64,000 nt of DNA from Cyrtodaria siliqua (GCA_037043455.1 JAWPHD010001212.1:1-64000), one strand, 5' to 3'; shown: positions 22,625 to 32,440, counted from the first letter of the stretch. Numbers and translations are program-made. The notes: generated by a model not told the origin, from the sequence alone.

Positions 22625-23104
22625 TGTATTTACTTTTGCTGTTTGACTGATGTATTTACTTTTCCTGTTTGACTGATGTATTTACTTTTCCTGTTTGACC
22701 GGTGTATCTATTTTTCCTGTTTGACCGGTGTATTTACTTTTCCTGTTTGAACGGTGTATTTACTTTTCCTGTTTGACTGGTGTATTTACTTTTCCTGTTT
22801 GACTGATGTATTTACTTTTCCTGTTTGACCGGTGTATCTATTTTTCCTGTTTGACCGGTGTATTTACTTTTCCTGTTTGACCGGTGTATTTACTTTTCCT
22901 GTTTGACTGGTGTATTTACTTTTCCTGTTTGACCGGTGTATTGACTTTTCCTGTTTGACCGGTGTATTTACTTTTCCTGTTTGACCGGTGTATTTACTTT
23001 TCCTGTTTGACTGGTGTATTTACTCTTCCTGTTTGACTGGTGTATTTACTTTTCCTGTTTGACTGGTGTATTTACTTTTCCTGTTTGACCGGTGTATCTA
23101 CCTT
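22625..23104 (+). repeat. 26-bp minisatellite, about 18 units, derived from the PLE tail
   Basis: The unit is close to TGTATTTACTTTTCCTGTTT plus GACCGG, with GACTGA and GACTGG variants arranged in short blocks. The TTTTCCTGTTTGAC core is the same PLE-tail box that seeded the 64-bp array at 1.7-2.5 kb. The unit boundaries differ, so this is an independent expansion. Confidence 0.9.
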
Positions 23105-23289
23105 TATACACAAGGAACTGTTAACACATTTTTAGCACTTGTTTGTCTTAAAACGGACGATTACAAAAATCTACAGATATCCTGGGTCTAATTTGTTTCA
23201 TAAAAATCACAGCTATTTCCCAATACATCTGGTTTGCGCACACATGATGTAGGAAACGCATTTTCTGATCTACTTCTAATTTTCCTTTA

Positions 23290-23390
23290 TCCGAATTGTA
23301 CTTCCGATTAAATGATAACAAAGTAGGTATACAAGCCGAACAGGAAACATAGCACTCACAGAACAAAGTCAACCGACAATTAAGGATGAA
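23290..23390 (-). repeat. PLE 3-prime tail end fragment
   Basis: On the minus strand it retains the GTTGACTTTGTTCTGTGAGT, TTTCCTGTTCGGCTTGTATA order of the tail end. It faces the 26-bp array in inverted orientation. Confidence 0.5.
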
Positions 23391-23605
23391 ACTGGATCTA
23401 TGCCTGTATACAGTCCATGTGGGATAAAAATATAACAGTATTTATTGGATGTACGGGGATACCTTTTGAGGTCGCAAAATGACACAAAAAACACTTTTTT
23501 CAGAAGACACCACAGAGATCAGTTAAACATGTCAGTGTTATAAACTTAGTTTATTTACTCAAAATATCGCGACAGGCACGCACAAGAAAAGAGGAAACAA
23601 ACTCG

Positions 23606-23890
23606 TTATAATCGTTCAATATCATCCAAACGTTTTGACAAAATCATATTAGAGTAAAACAAAATGCTGCTATAACATACAATTGTATAATTGAATATGT
23701 ACAAACACGATGATGACAGTACCATCGTACACAATGCCACTTCATAAACGTGCACAAGATATTGATCGTTTGGTAAGGTGTTATTAGTAAAATATATCGT
23801 TTGATATCGTTTAGAATCGTGCAAATTTATTATTGATTTCATCTGGAAGTAATTATTCGATACTGTGCAGTGTGACACAAACTCATGCAT
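23606..23890 (-). CDS. Unrecognised 94-residue open frame
   Basis: The frame begins MHEFVSHCTVSNNYFQMKS and contains one hydrophobic stretch near residues 52-80 (ALCTMVLSSSCLYIF and following). I find no known domain. It does not overlap any repeat recognised here, which is why it is listed. In AT-rich DNA a frame of this size can arise by chance, and no splice or promoter evidence supports it. Confidence 0.15.
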   Translation of the reverse strand: MHEFVSHCTVSNNYFQMKSIINLHDSKRYQTIYFTNNTLPNDQYLVHVYEVALCTMVLSSSCLYIFNYTIVCYSSILFYSNMILSKRLDDIERL

Positions 23891-24037
23891 GTTAGTGATC
23901 CATTCAAACTCGATAAAACAATCTTCAATTAACGCAGTATAATATATGTGTCACTAATTCTATAATAATTATAATGATGAGATAATGCAGGTTCAGTATA
24001 ATAGTTTCGAGCTACATTGGAATGTTAAATATAATTA

Positions 24038-24535
24038 CACTAAAGGAAAAAAGAAACGCAACTCGGGAATTTCCGCTATGTATTGTATGCATAATATGCT
24101 GCTATTAATCAATGGTGCATGACGCTACACATTTCCTTTAGGAAAAACAGACTAAAACAACACACAAATATCGAATGCTATTCCTTCAAACAACAAAACA
24201 TAATTACCGAATGCTGTCTCTTCAAAGTTCATCATTGATAGAATATACGTTTGTCTCAAGCAGGTTAGCAAACTTAAGATGTAAAATTGTGCAGTCTCTT
24301 TACATTAAATGCTATACTGAAATGCCTCAAATTTTCAAAGCGAAATGTCAACATTTATGCATTTCGTGTTACAAAGTGTACTGTGACAAAACTGTCTACA
24401 TTTTCTCTAGCTAGCTGCAACCCCTTTGTTTACAAAACATCGGGGATATATCCGGACTATTGCGTGGAATTAGGTGTGTATAATATATATTATATAGCGG
24501 AAATTCCCGAGTTGCGTTTCCTTTTTTATTTAGTG
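24038..24535 (+). mobile_element. MITE with TA target duplication (family M1, copy 2, best preserved)
   Basis: Terminal inverted repeats: CACTAAAGGAAAAAAGAAACG on the left and the mirrored CGTTTCCTTTTTTATTTAGTG on the right, extending inward through CAACTCGGGAATTTCCGCTAT / ATAGCGGAAATTCCCGAGTTG. TA flanks both ends (24,036-24,037 and 24,536-24,537). Size 498 bp, no transposase. Frames at 24,175-24,538 are non-coding by-products. TA duplication and termini suggest mobilisation by a Tc1/mariner-type enzyme. Confidence 0.9.
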
Positions 24536-24549
24536 TAGATAGAGACAAG

Positions 24550-24700
24550 CGTAAGCACATTTATGTATTTTCTCTAGGTAGCTGCAACCCTTTTTTTTTT
24601 TACAAAATATCGGGGGATATATCCGGAATATTACGTGGAATTAGGTGTGTATATATTATATAGCGGAAATTCCCGAGTTGCGTTTTTTTTTTCTTTAGTA
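24550..24700 (+). mobile_element. M1 MITE, right-half duplicate
   Basis: This repeats the last ~150 bp of the element just to its left, including the ATCGGGGGATATATCCGGA box, GTGGAATTAGGTGTGTATAT and the right terminal repeat. There is no left half. It may be a deletion copy or a local duplication of the neighbour. Confidence 0.75.
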
Positions 24701-25039
24701 TAGCTAGAGATTGGAATGATATATGATCGCTTTCTTGTACCTCCTTCTTCTGCTCTTCTATATATACACACACTACTCAACTTTTATAATCGGTCACCAG
24801 GTTTTTTGAAATATCACGAATACTAAAAACTGGAAATCACCGAAACACATACCAATATTTTATTAAGTTACTCAACAAGGTTTTAGTCCAATCAAGGCAG
24901 ATTAAGTTTTATAATTCGCTAGCGATATTTGTTAAACGACGCCAGTTAAAATTTCAAATGAAAATATGAATTATTAAGAAAAATAAATAAAGAATTCTTT
25001 GAAAAGTGACCCATTGTAAAAGTTGAGTAGTGTATATAT

Positions 25040-25148
25040 CACATTGTCGTTTGTTTTGCATTTGTGTTTTTGGTTATCTATGTTCTGTGAATTACACATT
25101 TTCTGTTCGACTTTTATACCTTCTTGTACAATTTGTATTTGTCGTAAT
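25040..25148 (+). repeat. PLE 3-prime tail end fragment
   Basis: CTATGTTCTGTGAATTACAC, then TTTCTGTTCGACTTTTATAC, matches the end of the tail. Segment-Z-derived sequence begins directly after it, the same order as at 6.9 kb. Confidence 0.6.
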
Positions 25149-25390
25149 ATATCGTCATGAACGACAACATGTATATTGTACAATATGCCAATGTCATATT
25201 ATATCGTCATGAACGACAACATGGCTATTGTACAATATGCCAATGCCATATTATATCGTCATGAACGACAACATGGCTATTGTACAATATGCCAATGTCA
25301 TATTATATCGTCATGAACGACAACATGGCTATTGTACAATATGCCAATGTCATATTATATCGTCATGAACGACAACATGGCTATTGCACG
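25149..25390 (+). repeat. 52-bp tandem repeat, 4.7 units, made from segment Z codons
   Basis: Units start ATATCGTCATGAACGACAAC at 25,149, 25,201, 25,253, 25,305 and 25,357. In the minus frame one unit reads DIGILYNSHVVVHDDI, which parallels DVNICIGHDNQTIVFHDDM in segment Z copy 2. The array therefore looks like an internal expansion of a Z copy whose continuation (LRQIQIVQEG) lies at 25,100-25,148. 52 is not a multiple of three, so the frame is not kept across units. Confidence 0.85.
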
Positions 25391-25632
25391 TTTTCTTATT
25401 CCTTGTAGCATATCAGCAAAGAACAGTAGTCTGTATCATGTATATGTTTTGCATACGTATCTGCTTGTTTTTCTTCTTTAGTAGCGCTTTTAATTAAATA
25501 ATTTTCTTTTTCTTTTTGCCGAGACATACATCTATAGAACCATAGCTTATTTGATAGTTTCACAAAATGTTGTATCATATACATACACGAGGGTTTACAA
25601 TTTATTGATTAAAAGAACTTCGTTGATAGTAA

Positions 25633-26885
25633 TTATGCCCCACTACCCGAAAGTGGGTGGGGGGAGGGGGGGGGGGGGCATATGGCTTTGCACAGGCTGT
25701 CGGTCGGTCCATAATCTTCTTGTCTTTGCGAGAACTCAAGAACAGCTGGCACTACAAGCTCGAAACTTGCCAGGAATGTTTGTGTCATGGGGTAGTTGTG
25801 CACCTCCCCTTTTGGGTAGATTCGCATAAGAAATGTGTTTGCCAGGGTAACAAAACATATAAAAAAAATGTCGGTATGTCGGTCGGTCGGTCGGTCGGTC
25901 GATCGGTCGGTCGGTCGTTCGGTCCACTTTGTCTTTGTGATAACTCAAGAACGGCTGGCACTACAAACTCGAAACTTGGCAGGAATGTTTGTGTCATGAT
26001 GTAGCTGTGCACCTCCCCTTTTGGGTAGATTCACATAAGAAATGTGGTTGGCATGGTAACAAAACATGTAAAAAAACACTAAAAATCGCCTGTCTTCGCG
26101 CTAACTCAAAAACAGCTTGAACTATAAACTCGAAACTCGGCAGGAATGTTTGTGTCAAGGTCTAGTTGTGCACCTCCCCTTTTGGGTAGATTCGGATAAG
26201 AAATGTGGTTGGCATGGTAACAAAACTTGTAAAAAATCACTAAAAATCGCTTATCTTCGTGATACTCAAGAACGGCTGGCACTACAAACTCGAAACTTGG
26301 CAGGAATGTTTGTGTCATGGTCTAGTTGTGCACCTTCCCTTTTGGGTAGATTCGCATAAGAAATGTGGTTGGCATGGTAACAAAACATATAAAAAAACAC
26401 TAAAAATCGCCTGTCTTCGTGCTAACTCAAAAACAGCTTGAAGTACAAATTCGAAACTCGGCAGAAATGTTTGTGTCATGGTGTAGTTGTGCACCTCCCC
26501 TTTTGGGTAGATTCGGATAAGAAATGTGGTTGCCATGGTAACAAAAGTTGTAAAAAATCACTAAAATCGCTTGTCTTCCCGATAACTCAAGAACAGCTGT
26601 CACTACAAACCCAAAACTCGGCAGGAATGTTTGTTGCATGGTCTAGTTGTGCACCTCCCCTTTTGGGTAGATTCGCGTAAGAAATGTGGTTGGCATGGTA
26701 ACAAAACTTGTAAAAAATCACTAAAAATCGCTTGTCTTCGTGATACTCAAGAACAGCTGGCACTACAAATGCCAAACTTGGCAGAATGTTTGTCTCATGG
26801 TGTAGTTATACACCTCCCCTTTTGGGTAGATTCGCATAAGAAATGTGGTTGCCATAGTAACAAAACTTGTAAAAAAAAAATCACT
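25633..26885 (+). repeat. ~161-bp tandem array, seven units, with G-rich head
   Basis: The head is a self-complementary ATGCCCCACTACCCGAAAGT plus GGGTGG, followed by a G-run. Unit starts (ACTCAAGAAC or ACTCAAAAAC) lie at 25,734, 25,943, 26,104, 26,264, 26,425, 26,585 and 26,745, so spacing is 160-161 except for the first step of 209, which contains an expanded GGTC tetranucleotide run (25,878-25,924). Each unit carries CTCGAAACTTGGCAGGAATG, GTGCACCTCCCCTTTTGGGT and TGGTTGGCATGGTAAC. Long frames on both strands are by-products of the array. Confidence 0.9.
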
Positions 26886-26938
26886 AATAATTGCTCGTTA
26901 TTTTTCAAAACTATTTTGGCTTATGGGTTCAAATATTT

Positions 26939-27117
26939 TTCTTTCTTTTTTTAATTGTTCCTTTTTTTTTTTTTTTTTTTTTAATTTTTTCTATTTTTTT
27001 TTTTAAAATTTATTATTATTTTTTATTTTTTTTTTAATTTTTTTTTTTATTTTTTTTTTTATATTTTTCTTTTTTCTTTTTTTTTCTTTTTTTTTCTATT
27101 TTTTTTTTTTTTTTTTT
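26939..27117 (+). repeat. T-rich low-complexity tract (~180 bp)
   Basis: Almost pure T with scattered A and C. It separates the 161-bp array from a unit of the 10-kb-type repeat. Length is likely unreliable in assembly. Confidence 0.9.
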
Positions 27118-27330
27118 ACCCTTTGTTGGATCAGTTTTACATAGAGTTATAGGGAAGAACTTAAAAAATCTTCTCGGAAACTACAACAGATAAAGGTTTA
27201 ATTTTATTTAATATCAGCTTTTGGATCTTCTACCAAGTTTGTTCATATGGTGAATCGGGGGTCAAATTTGGGCCAGCCCCGGGTGTATCCAGTAGAACGA
27301 TACAGGCCCTCTAGGGCCTATTGTTTTTGA
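27118..27330 (+). repeat. Single unit of the 10-kb-type ~160-bp repeat
   Basis: TTTTACATAGAGTTATAGGG, CTTCTCGGAAACTACAACAG, TTCTACCAAGTTTGTTCATA and GGGGGTCAAATTTGGG follow the box order of 10.08-11.0 kb. A perfect GGCCCTCTAGGGCC palindrome follows at its right end. Confidence 0.75.
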
Positions 27331-27719
27331 TATACAAGTATGTTGTGATGTTTTTGTATTTAAACCTAAAGACCATATTAATTTAATTTTTTTTTTTAAA
27401 TTACCTCCCTTTATTGAATGAATATTAAGATTAAATTTGATTCTAATTAAAAAAAATACATTTATGATTTATTTTCACTCTTTAAGCTCAAACTATTGAA
27501 TACTTTTGACTTATGGGATACATAATTTTGATAAAGAATATGCAAATTAAGCAACCCATGTGAAAGCTAAATGTAAAATACCCATATATATGAGGATAAC
27601 TGCCATCAAAGTCCAGACTCTATTGTGCCCATCGCGTCAGGTATACCTTGACGTGTTCGTTGGCGGACGGACTATAAACCTTAGAACTACACACACACAC
27701 CCCATTGTTACATTATGTA

Positions 27720-27830
27720 TATGTGAAAACTCACTAAAAATTGCTTGGCTTCCATAACTCAAAAACAGCTGGCACTCACAACTTGGCAGTAATGTTTGTG
27801 TCATGGTTGTTCAAGGGCGGCATATAGGTT
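27720..27830 (+). repeat. Stray unit of the 161-bp repeat
   Basis: CACTAAAAATTGCTTGGCTT, CATAACTCAAAAACAGCTGG and AACTTGGCAGTAATGTTTGT match the 25.7-26.9 kb units. It is cut short by the LINE end that follows. Confidence 0.7.
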
Positions 27831-27850
27831 TTACAAACATTTCTTGTTTA

Positions 27851-28215
27851 TGATTATGTTTTTCAGAGCACATTGGCTGGTTGGCAGATCTTTGAATATG
27901 TTTTATCAACTTATGTCATGTACAAACACTAAAGATATCTTATCCATTGCAAAAGTTATATATAGATCAAAGGAAAAACGTAAACTTATTATCGATAACA
28001 ATTTCTTGAATTAGATAAATATAGAGTAGATATTAGGTATAGACAAAACGTCAAGTTTCTACTTAATTTGTTTATACATTCTATATTTGTAATCTGAAAT
28101 TATTATAAACATGTTGTATTGATATATCTTTATCCATATAATGCATAATAATGTTATTATGCTGTTCAACTTGTTTCTTATGAAGGGCCGGTGGCCTAAA
28201 TTATAAAATAACATT
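27851..28215 (+). pseudogene. LINE 3-prime end (C-terminus of RT ORF plus 3-prime UTR)
   Basis: The frame to 28,014 ends LIIDNNFLN. It has the look of the last residues of CR1/L2-like LINE ORFs: a MFYQLMSC stretch, then ILSIAKVIYRSKEKR. After an AT-rich UTR comes a 3-prime hairpin (GGGCCGGTGGCC near 28,186) and AAATTATAAAATAA, typical of LINE ends with a short repeat tail. No endonuclease or RT core is present, consistent with severe 5-prime truncation. Assignment is by general pattern only. Confidence 0.5.
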
Positions 28216-28399
28216 TCTTGACTTGACAGCTTGTTGTTTTGTATTACAGTTGGAAGTTAAATCTATACAAATTAAATTGCATATGCTCAAAATGCGAAAA
28301 CAATTTAATAATAAGGTGATCGTATACACGATCATATACACGATGATCTAAATGTAACGAATTCAAGCTTCGGATTATGTCGACAGTTCAAGTTTAATA

Positions 28400-28545
28400 A
28401 CTTCATTTAGATTTCTTAGTGCTGTGTGGCGGCTGTAAAATGTATTACCGACTAGAAATCAGGGACCCGTTTTATGAAACAACTTGCTTTATTCTCTTAA
28501 TTGTGTTTGTTGCTCCCAAAGGATCACCTTTATCAGTATTTATTA
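28400..28545 (-). repeat. Family C fragment
   Basis: It shares TGTGTTTGTTGCTCCCAAAG, GATCACCTTTATCAGTATTT and TGTGTGGCGGCTGTAAAA with 39.5-39.8 kb (minus) and 45.74-45.98 kb (plus). The stem-bearing middle of the family is deleted here. Confidence 0.55.
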
Positions 28546-28639
28546 AGACCATTTTGATCGTAAATCAATTTCTTAAATGCTTCACTATAAATTACACTTT
28601 TTCTAATAACGTGATTTCATTTCATTTTATTAGATAACT

Positions 28640-28725
28640 TTATTTCCAAATTCCAATAGGCTTAAAAGCCCGTGAGGATACAATATACAGTTACATAAAA
28701 CATGGCAACAGTGTAGGATTTTACA
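28640..28725 (-). mobile_element. Probable LINE 3-prime end, minus strand
   Basis: On the minus strand, GTATCCTCACGGGCTTTTAA plus GCCTATTGGAAT forms a short hairpin (GGGC/GCCT) followed by an A/T-rich end with AATAAA. The block at 29,380-29,440 has the same layout with a different but self-complementary stem. No coding upstream was recognised. Confidence 0.4.
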
Positions 28726-29119
28726 AACAAGAAACTTTTGTTAATCTTAGACAGTCACAGCAAAATGCACGTATACTGGCACGCACGCATGCACTCACTC
28801 AATCACTTACGCACTCACGCGCACAACAATTTCTATCATTTGTTAAGTGGACTTAAGCATTGTAAAGCAGTGCTTTGTTTCAATGTTTTGTTATCAATGT
28901 CACCAGGGAGTAAGTATGTCACATATAATAATTCCATTTCACTTCCTATTAAAATGCACTTTCCTAATCTCTTAAAAGTGTATTGATAGATAAAAGTTAT
29001 TTTTTAATAAATTAATCAAACATATTATAATTTCGTCAATAAGAAGCTTAATTAACGATACATATACTATATATTTCCATACTTTTTTTGAACTGGAACT
29101 TGATAGTTTGATATATCTT

Positions 29120-29440
29120 TTGTAACGGTGACTTATAGGCCCAGTGGGCCGTGTGTATGATATTCTGAACTATTGCTTAAAATATGCTTGCTTTTACACA
29201 TTTATTTTCACATTGCTTGAAGTCCTTTTAGCTCCGGAGTAAACTGCACTTACTTAATTTCATTCTACTCCCATAATGTGTTTAATAAAATACATAGATA
29301 TGTAAACAACATATAAAAGTAATCAAACATAATTATAGTTGTGTCACTACACAGCTCAATTAAGACATATATAGTTTTATTCAGATAATTCCAATGGGTC
29401 ATAAGACCCGTGAGGATACAACAAATACATATAAACTTGA
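29120..29440 (-). mobile_element. Further LINE-type 3-prime hairpins
   Basis: Minus-strand ACGGCCCACTGGGCCTATAA lies at about 29,133-29,152, and GTATCCTCACGGGTCTTATG plus ACCCATTGGAAT at 29,390-29,420, the latter followed by CTGAATAAAAC. Both repeat the hairpin-then-tail layout of 28,640-28,725. The 80-codon frame at 29,265-29,507 overlaps this and is not supported as a gene. Confidence 0.35.
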
Positions 29441-29444
29441 CAGC

Positions 29445-30115
29445 GATAGTGAAATATATATACAACATTATACCAACAACTAACATAATCAACAGAAAAG
29501 TATTCATATTTATAAGATAACAATTAATACTTTAGCAGTTAATGTTGTTGATATTTTGCTTTTACCGCAAAATATGCAGAGAAGGTGACTGAACCATCAC
29601 ATTGAATCGCTAATATGTTAATGCACATAGTTATATTAATTTATATATAATGTTAGATTTAACTAGCGTGATAAATGGGAAGCTTCTAACTAGTACACAC
29701 ATGTATATACATAGCTTGTAATAAACAAATATAAACTGATAACGTAAACATGCAACTTTACAATAACATAAAAAACGGCTATTGTAAATGTATTATTTAT
29801 ATACCATTGATTTTCTAATTTCAAAGGCTTTATATATAAAGACGCTAAGGTTTTGTTGTGTCTTTTTGTTTTCGCATTTGAAAAGTTCTTAAAATTTGAT
29901 CATGTTAGGTCTTTTCCAAAAATATTTACTTATGTAATGGTTTCTTATTTCATTAAACATGCAACATTCAATAACAATTATACATGTGATAATTCTGCAC
30001 TACGTGCACACATAATTGTCTACATTGAATGCTTGGGTGGGAAAAAAAGGAAGATTTTAAAATGTTTAGACTTATCGTAAGATGTTTAATAAGACAGGAC
30101 CCAGTAGTGTTATTA
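29445..30115. other. Unassigned AT-rich sequence
   Basis: No gene recognised. A short family-C trace (CAGTAGTGTTATTAC, then GGAATCATC) occurs at 30,100-30,130 just before a PLE fragment. Confidence 0.35.
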
Positions 30116-30119
30116 CTTT

Positions 30120-30835
30120 GGAATCATCTGGTCTTATCGACAAGGACTATCACAACCTGACTTCTATGGTGACGTGATTTACAAACTTTGTAAGATTCTT
30201 GGCCATGATCACTTTCATACTATCGTTGTTAAACTTGTTAAAAGATTTATCAAAAGAGGTTATGACCATATCATTTTGCAACGTACTGCATGCTTGGTGT
30301 TGGACATATTTACAGTTCGCCACTATGCTTTCGTATGATGATCGGACAGTCTGTGGACCCTATGATGTCTACCTATAGCCCAAAAGGACAGTGACGTTTG
30401 ATGTTTGTCTGCAATCTTGTCTTGTCGTTCCCTCAATGGTTTATTCTCTTGTTGCTCTGGCTTCTGCCAAGTCATTGAGTATCTTATTTGTGGCTAGGCT
30501 GTTTTGTTATTTGTATTTATATATACACGAGAATCTTTATGTTTTACTTATATTGCCTATTAATGCTGCCTTGTTGCTTAGAGAATAGTTTATTTACACT
30601 GTGCAGTTTTATTGGGATGACAGTAGGGTAAGTGTGAGGTTTGGTGCACCCTAGCGGTCTTTTTTTACCACTGACCGTTCCAAGGCGGTAGCCCTATGTC
30701 AACCCTTTTTTGTGTTTGTGACCTCATATGCCTATATTTCTTATGAACATTGTCATTCATGTTTGTCGCTTTGCGTGTTTTTAGGTTTACTGTGTTCTGT
30801 GAAAGCTGCATTTCCTGTTCGAATTTTATACTTAT
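30120..30835 (+). pseudogene. PLE fragment: RT C-terminus and 3-prime tail
   Basis: It begins in the codons for the QGLSQPDFYGDVIYKL stretch and continues through FTVRHYAF to the end of the RT frame at about 30,380. The 3-prime tail follows from about 30,590 (GTGAGGTTTGGTGCACCCTA; GACCGTTCCAAGGCGGTAGC) to TTTCCTGTTCGAATTTTATA. Compared with 38.65-39.49 kb there is a shift after FTVRHYAF and a deletion in the tail. 5-prime truncated; non-functional. Confidence 0.75.
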
Positions 30836-30839
30836 TTTA

Positions 30840-31240
30840 TCGAAATCACAGCACCCATACGCAATGACACCGTAGATCAGCACTGTACCATACACAAAGG
30901 GCAAATTAATGATACAATGAAAATGAAAATACACGACACATAGAGTGGTGAAGACAGGGTAACCGACTGGGAACGGTCAATAGGCAATATGAAAGAGTAT
31001 GATAATGGACCTTTGGAAATGGCCGAAAACGACACATACGAAATATTGCAGTCTCAGTTTGATTGAGACTGTTCATGAGCGGTAGATGACCCACTGTTGA
31101 GCTTATCGATTTTAAGTGTACACAATCTCGCTATTATCCTGTCGTCATCGCTCAAATTGACTAGACAGTGTAAATAAAAGTACATCCCGTCAAAGGAAAT
31201 TTTCAGTCCAAGCTCTGTGTGGACTTAATGTAGAATGCCG
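30840..31240. repeat. Family D, copy 2, with a family S insertion or fusion
   Basis: 30,840-30,985 matches 36,040-36,190 (ACCACAGCACC/ATCACAGCACC, GGTACCGTA/GACACCGTA, ATACACGACACA/ATACACCACACA). 31,115-31,240 matches the 20.28 kb part of D (TATCCTGTCGTCATCGCTCA, GACAGTGTAAATAAA, GTACATCC). A partial family S copy sits between them at 30,985-31,115. Confidence 0.5.
30985..31115 (+). repeat. Family S, partial copy
   Basis: It reads AAGAGTATGATAATGGACCT, ACGAAATATTGCAGTCTCAG, TTGATTGAGACTGTTCATGA, GCGGTAG, then stops before the second half of the second stem. See the full-length copies at 33,841 and 43,817. Confidence 0.7.
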
Positions 31241-31259
31241 CTTAAGATGGTGCTAGCGA

Positions 31260-31400
31260 AAGAGAGAAAAGCAACAGACTCGATTGTATGCGTCTGTTCA
31301 TGACAGGAAATATATGTTGTAACACCTATCACAGGTGTAACAACATATATTTCCTGTCATGAACAGACGCATACAATCGAGTCTGTTGCTTTTCTCTCTT
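31260..31400. repeat. Near-perfect palindrome, 68-bp arms, 5-nt loop
   Basis: The left arm (31,260-31,327) begins AAGAGAGAAAAGCAACAGAC and ends TAACACCT. The right arm (31,333-31,400) is its reverse complement with a single A-A mismatch (31,321 against 31,339). The loop is ATCAC. Each arm is the head of a family C element (compare 45,785-45,850), so two C heads lie head to head. The near identity implies a recent origin. If transcribed, it would give a long perfect hairpin RNA. Confidence 0.95.
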
Positions 31401-31429
31401 ATTTGTGTATTATCTTGTGTATTGTGAAC

Positions 31430-31660
31430 CTGCTTAGGTTTGTGATGGCACATGACTTGCTTCTTATTAAGACTGCAATTATTGTTTGTGTTAATGTGTG
31501 GGTATGATTGTCTGTTATCTGTGACAGCTACATTTCCTTCTTTATACCTACTTTTGTTTCTTCCAAGATATCTTCTTTTCAATATGTATTTACAAACACA
31601 GCTTAAAAACACACAGATGCAGTCATTGGCATATACTGATACATAATTGTATTGTATTGT
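31430..31660 (+). repeat. Diverged PLE-tail end
   Basis: GGTTTGTGATGGCACATGAC, TTCTTATTAAGACTGCAATT and ATCTGTGACAGCTACATTTC, then TTTATACCTACTTTTG, is the last third of the tail in altered form. It continues into a TTGTATTGTATTGTATTATG run. Confidence 0.5.
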
Positions 31661-31669
31661 ATTATGCTC

Positions 31670-32440
31670 ATCAAATAAACTATATTCATAAGGAAGAATT
31701 CTCGTAAAGAAGAAATTGGAAAACGTAACGATACCCAGGAAGTGTAATTCTAAACCGAGACGGCGTCATTTTGAGAGATGAGTTTCTATACAATATATCT
31801 TACAACGGCTTATTAGACATGCGGACGGTTTATTATCCGTATCATGTCTGTATTAGACATGAACGAGAAATGTAATCAAGATGTTGCGTGTATTGAATTC
31901 AAAGGAACTGGAAGTATTCTCAGTCTAATTTTCTTATGTTTACCTTCGATGATTAGTGACGCGAATCCCATGTGCATTACACGTGTGAATATGCATTTGT
32001 GTTGCTGATGTCAATTTTAGGAGAGAGATCACTTTTCTTTAAATCGTCAGGAAATACTGCGATGGATTACATTCATATAAAGTGGCTCATTATTTCTGCA
32101 GCAGTAAAGTAATTGAGCTGACCCCTTACTAAACAAACACATCCATCAATTGTGTCACAACACATTCATAATTATACACCACGACAGCAAGCTAAGACAG
32201 CAATGTCCGGCAATATGTGTCTTATTAGTTGAAGGAAATGCTTCAATTGGTGAACTTGCAAAATGCCTGTCCCTTAGATTAACGTTGTTAGAACTTGTGG
32301 AAAAAGCCATGTGCGAATCATCCAATAATTGGCATAACATTATGTAAGAGTATGAAAACCGACATATTGGGGATCATGTGATGACGTATACTATAATAAT
32401 GAAAAGGAACTTTACGTTAAATATTAGTCTTCAATCAAGT
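31670..32440 (+). repeat. Family B copy (long)
   Basis: The most continuous B copy: TTATGCTCATCAAATAAACT, GAAATGTAATCAAGATG, GTGCATTACACGTGTGAATA, GATGTCAATTTTAGGAGAGA, CACATCCATCAATTGTGTCA, the most conserved box at 32,215-32,270, GAAAACCGACATATTGGGGA. A 65-codon frame at 32,150-32,347 contains ICVLLVEGNASIGELAKCLS; traces of the same frame occur at 8.45 and 0.39 kb. Coding is unproven. Confidence 0.6.

Noticed and set aside
22625..23104. CRISPR-like regular array
   Set aside because: The whole unit repeats with no variable spacers, and the genome is eukaryotic in character. The same holds for the arrays at 1.7, 14.3, 25.1, 43.3 and 63.6 kb.
25657..26954. Series of 60-115 codon frames on both strands
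   Set aside because: All are translations of the 161-bp array, with units of 160-161 bp that shift frame each time.
32150..32347. Deoxynucleoside kinase gene
   Set aside because: Only the VEGN phrase fits; the P-loop lysine and all later motifs are absent and the frame is short.
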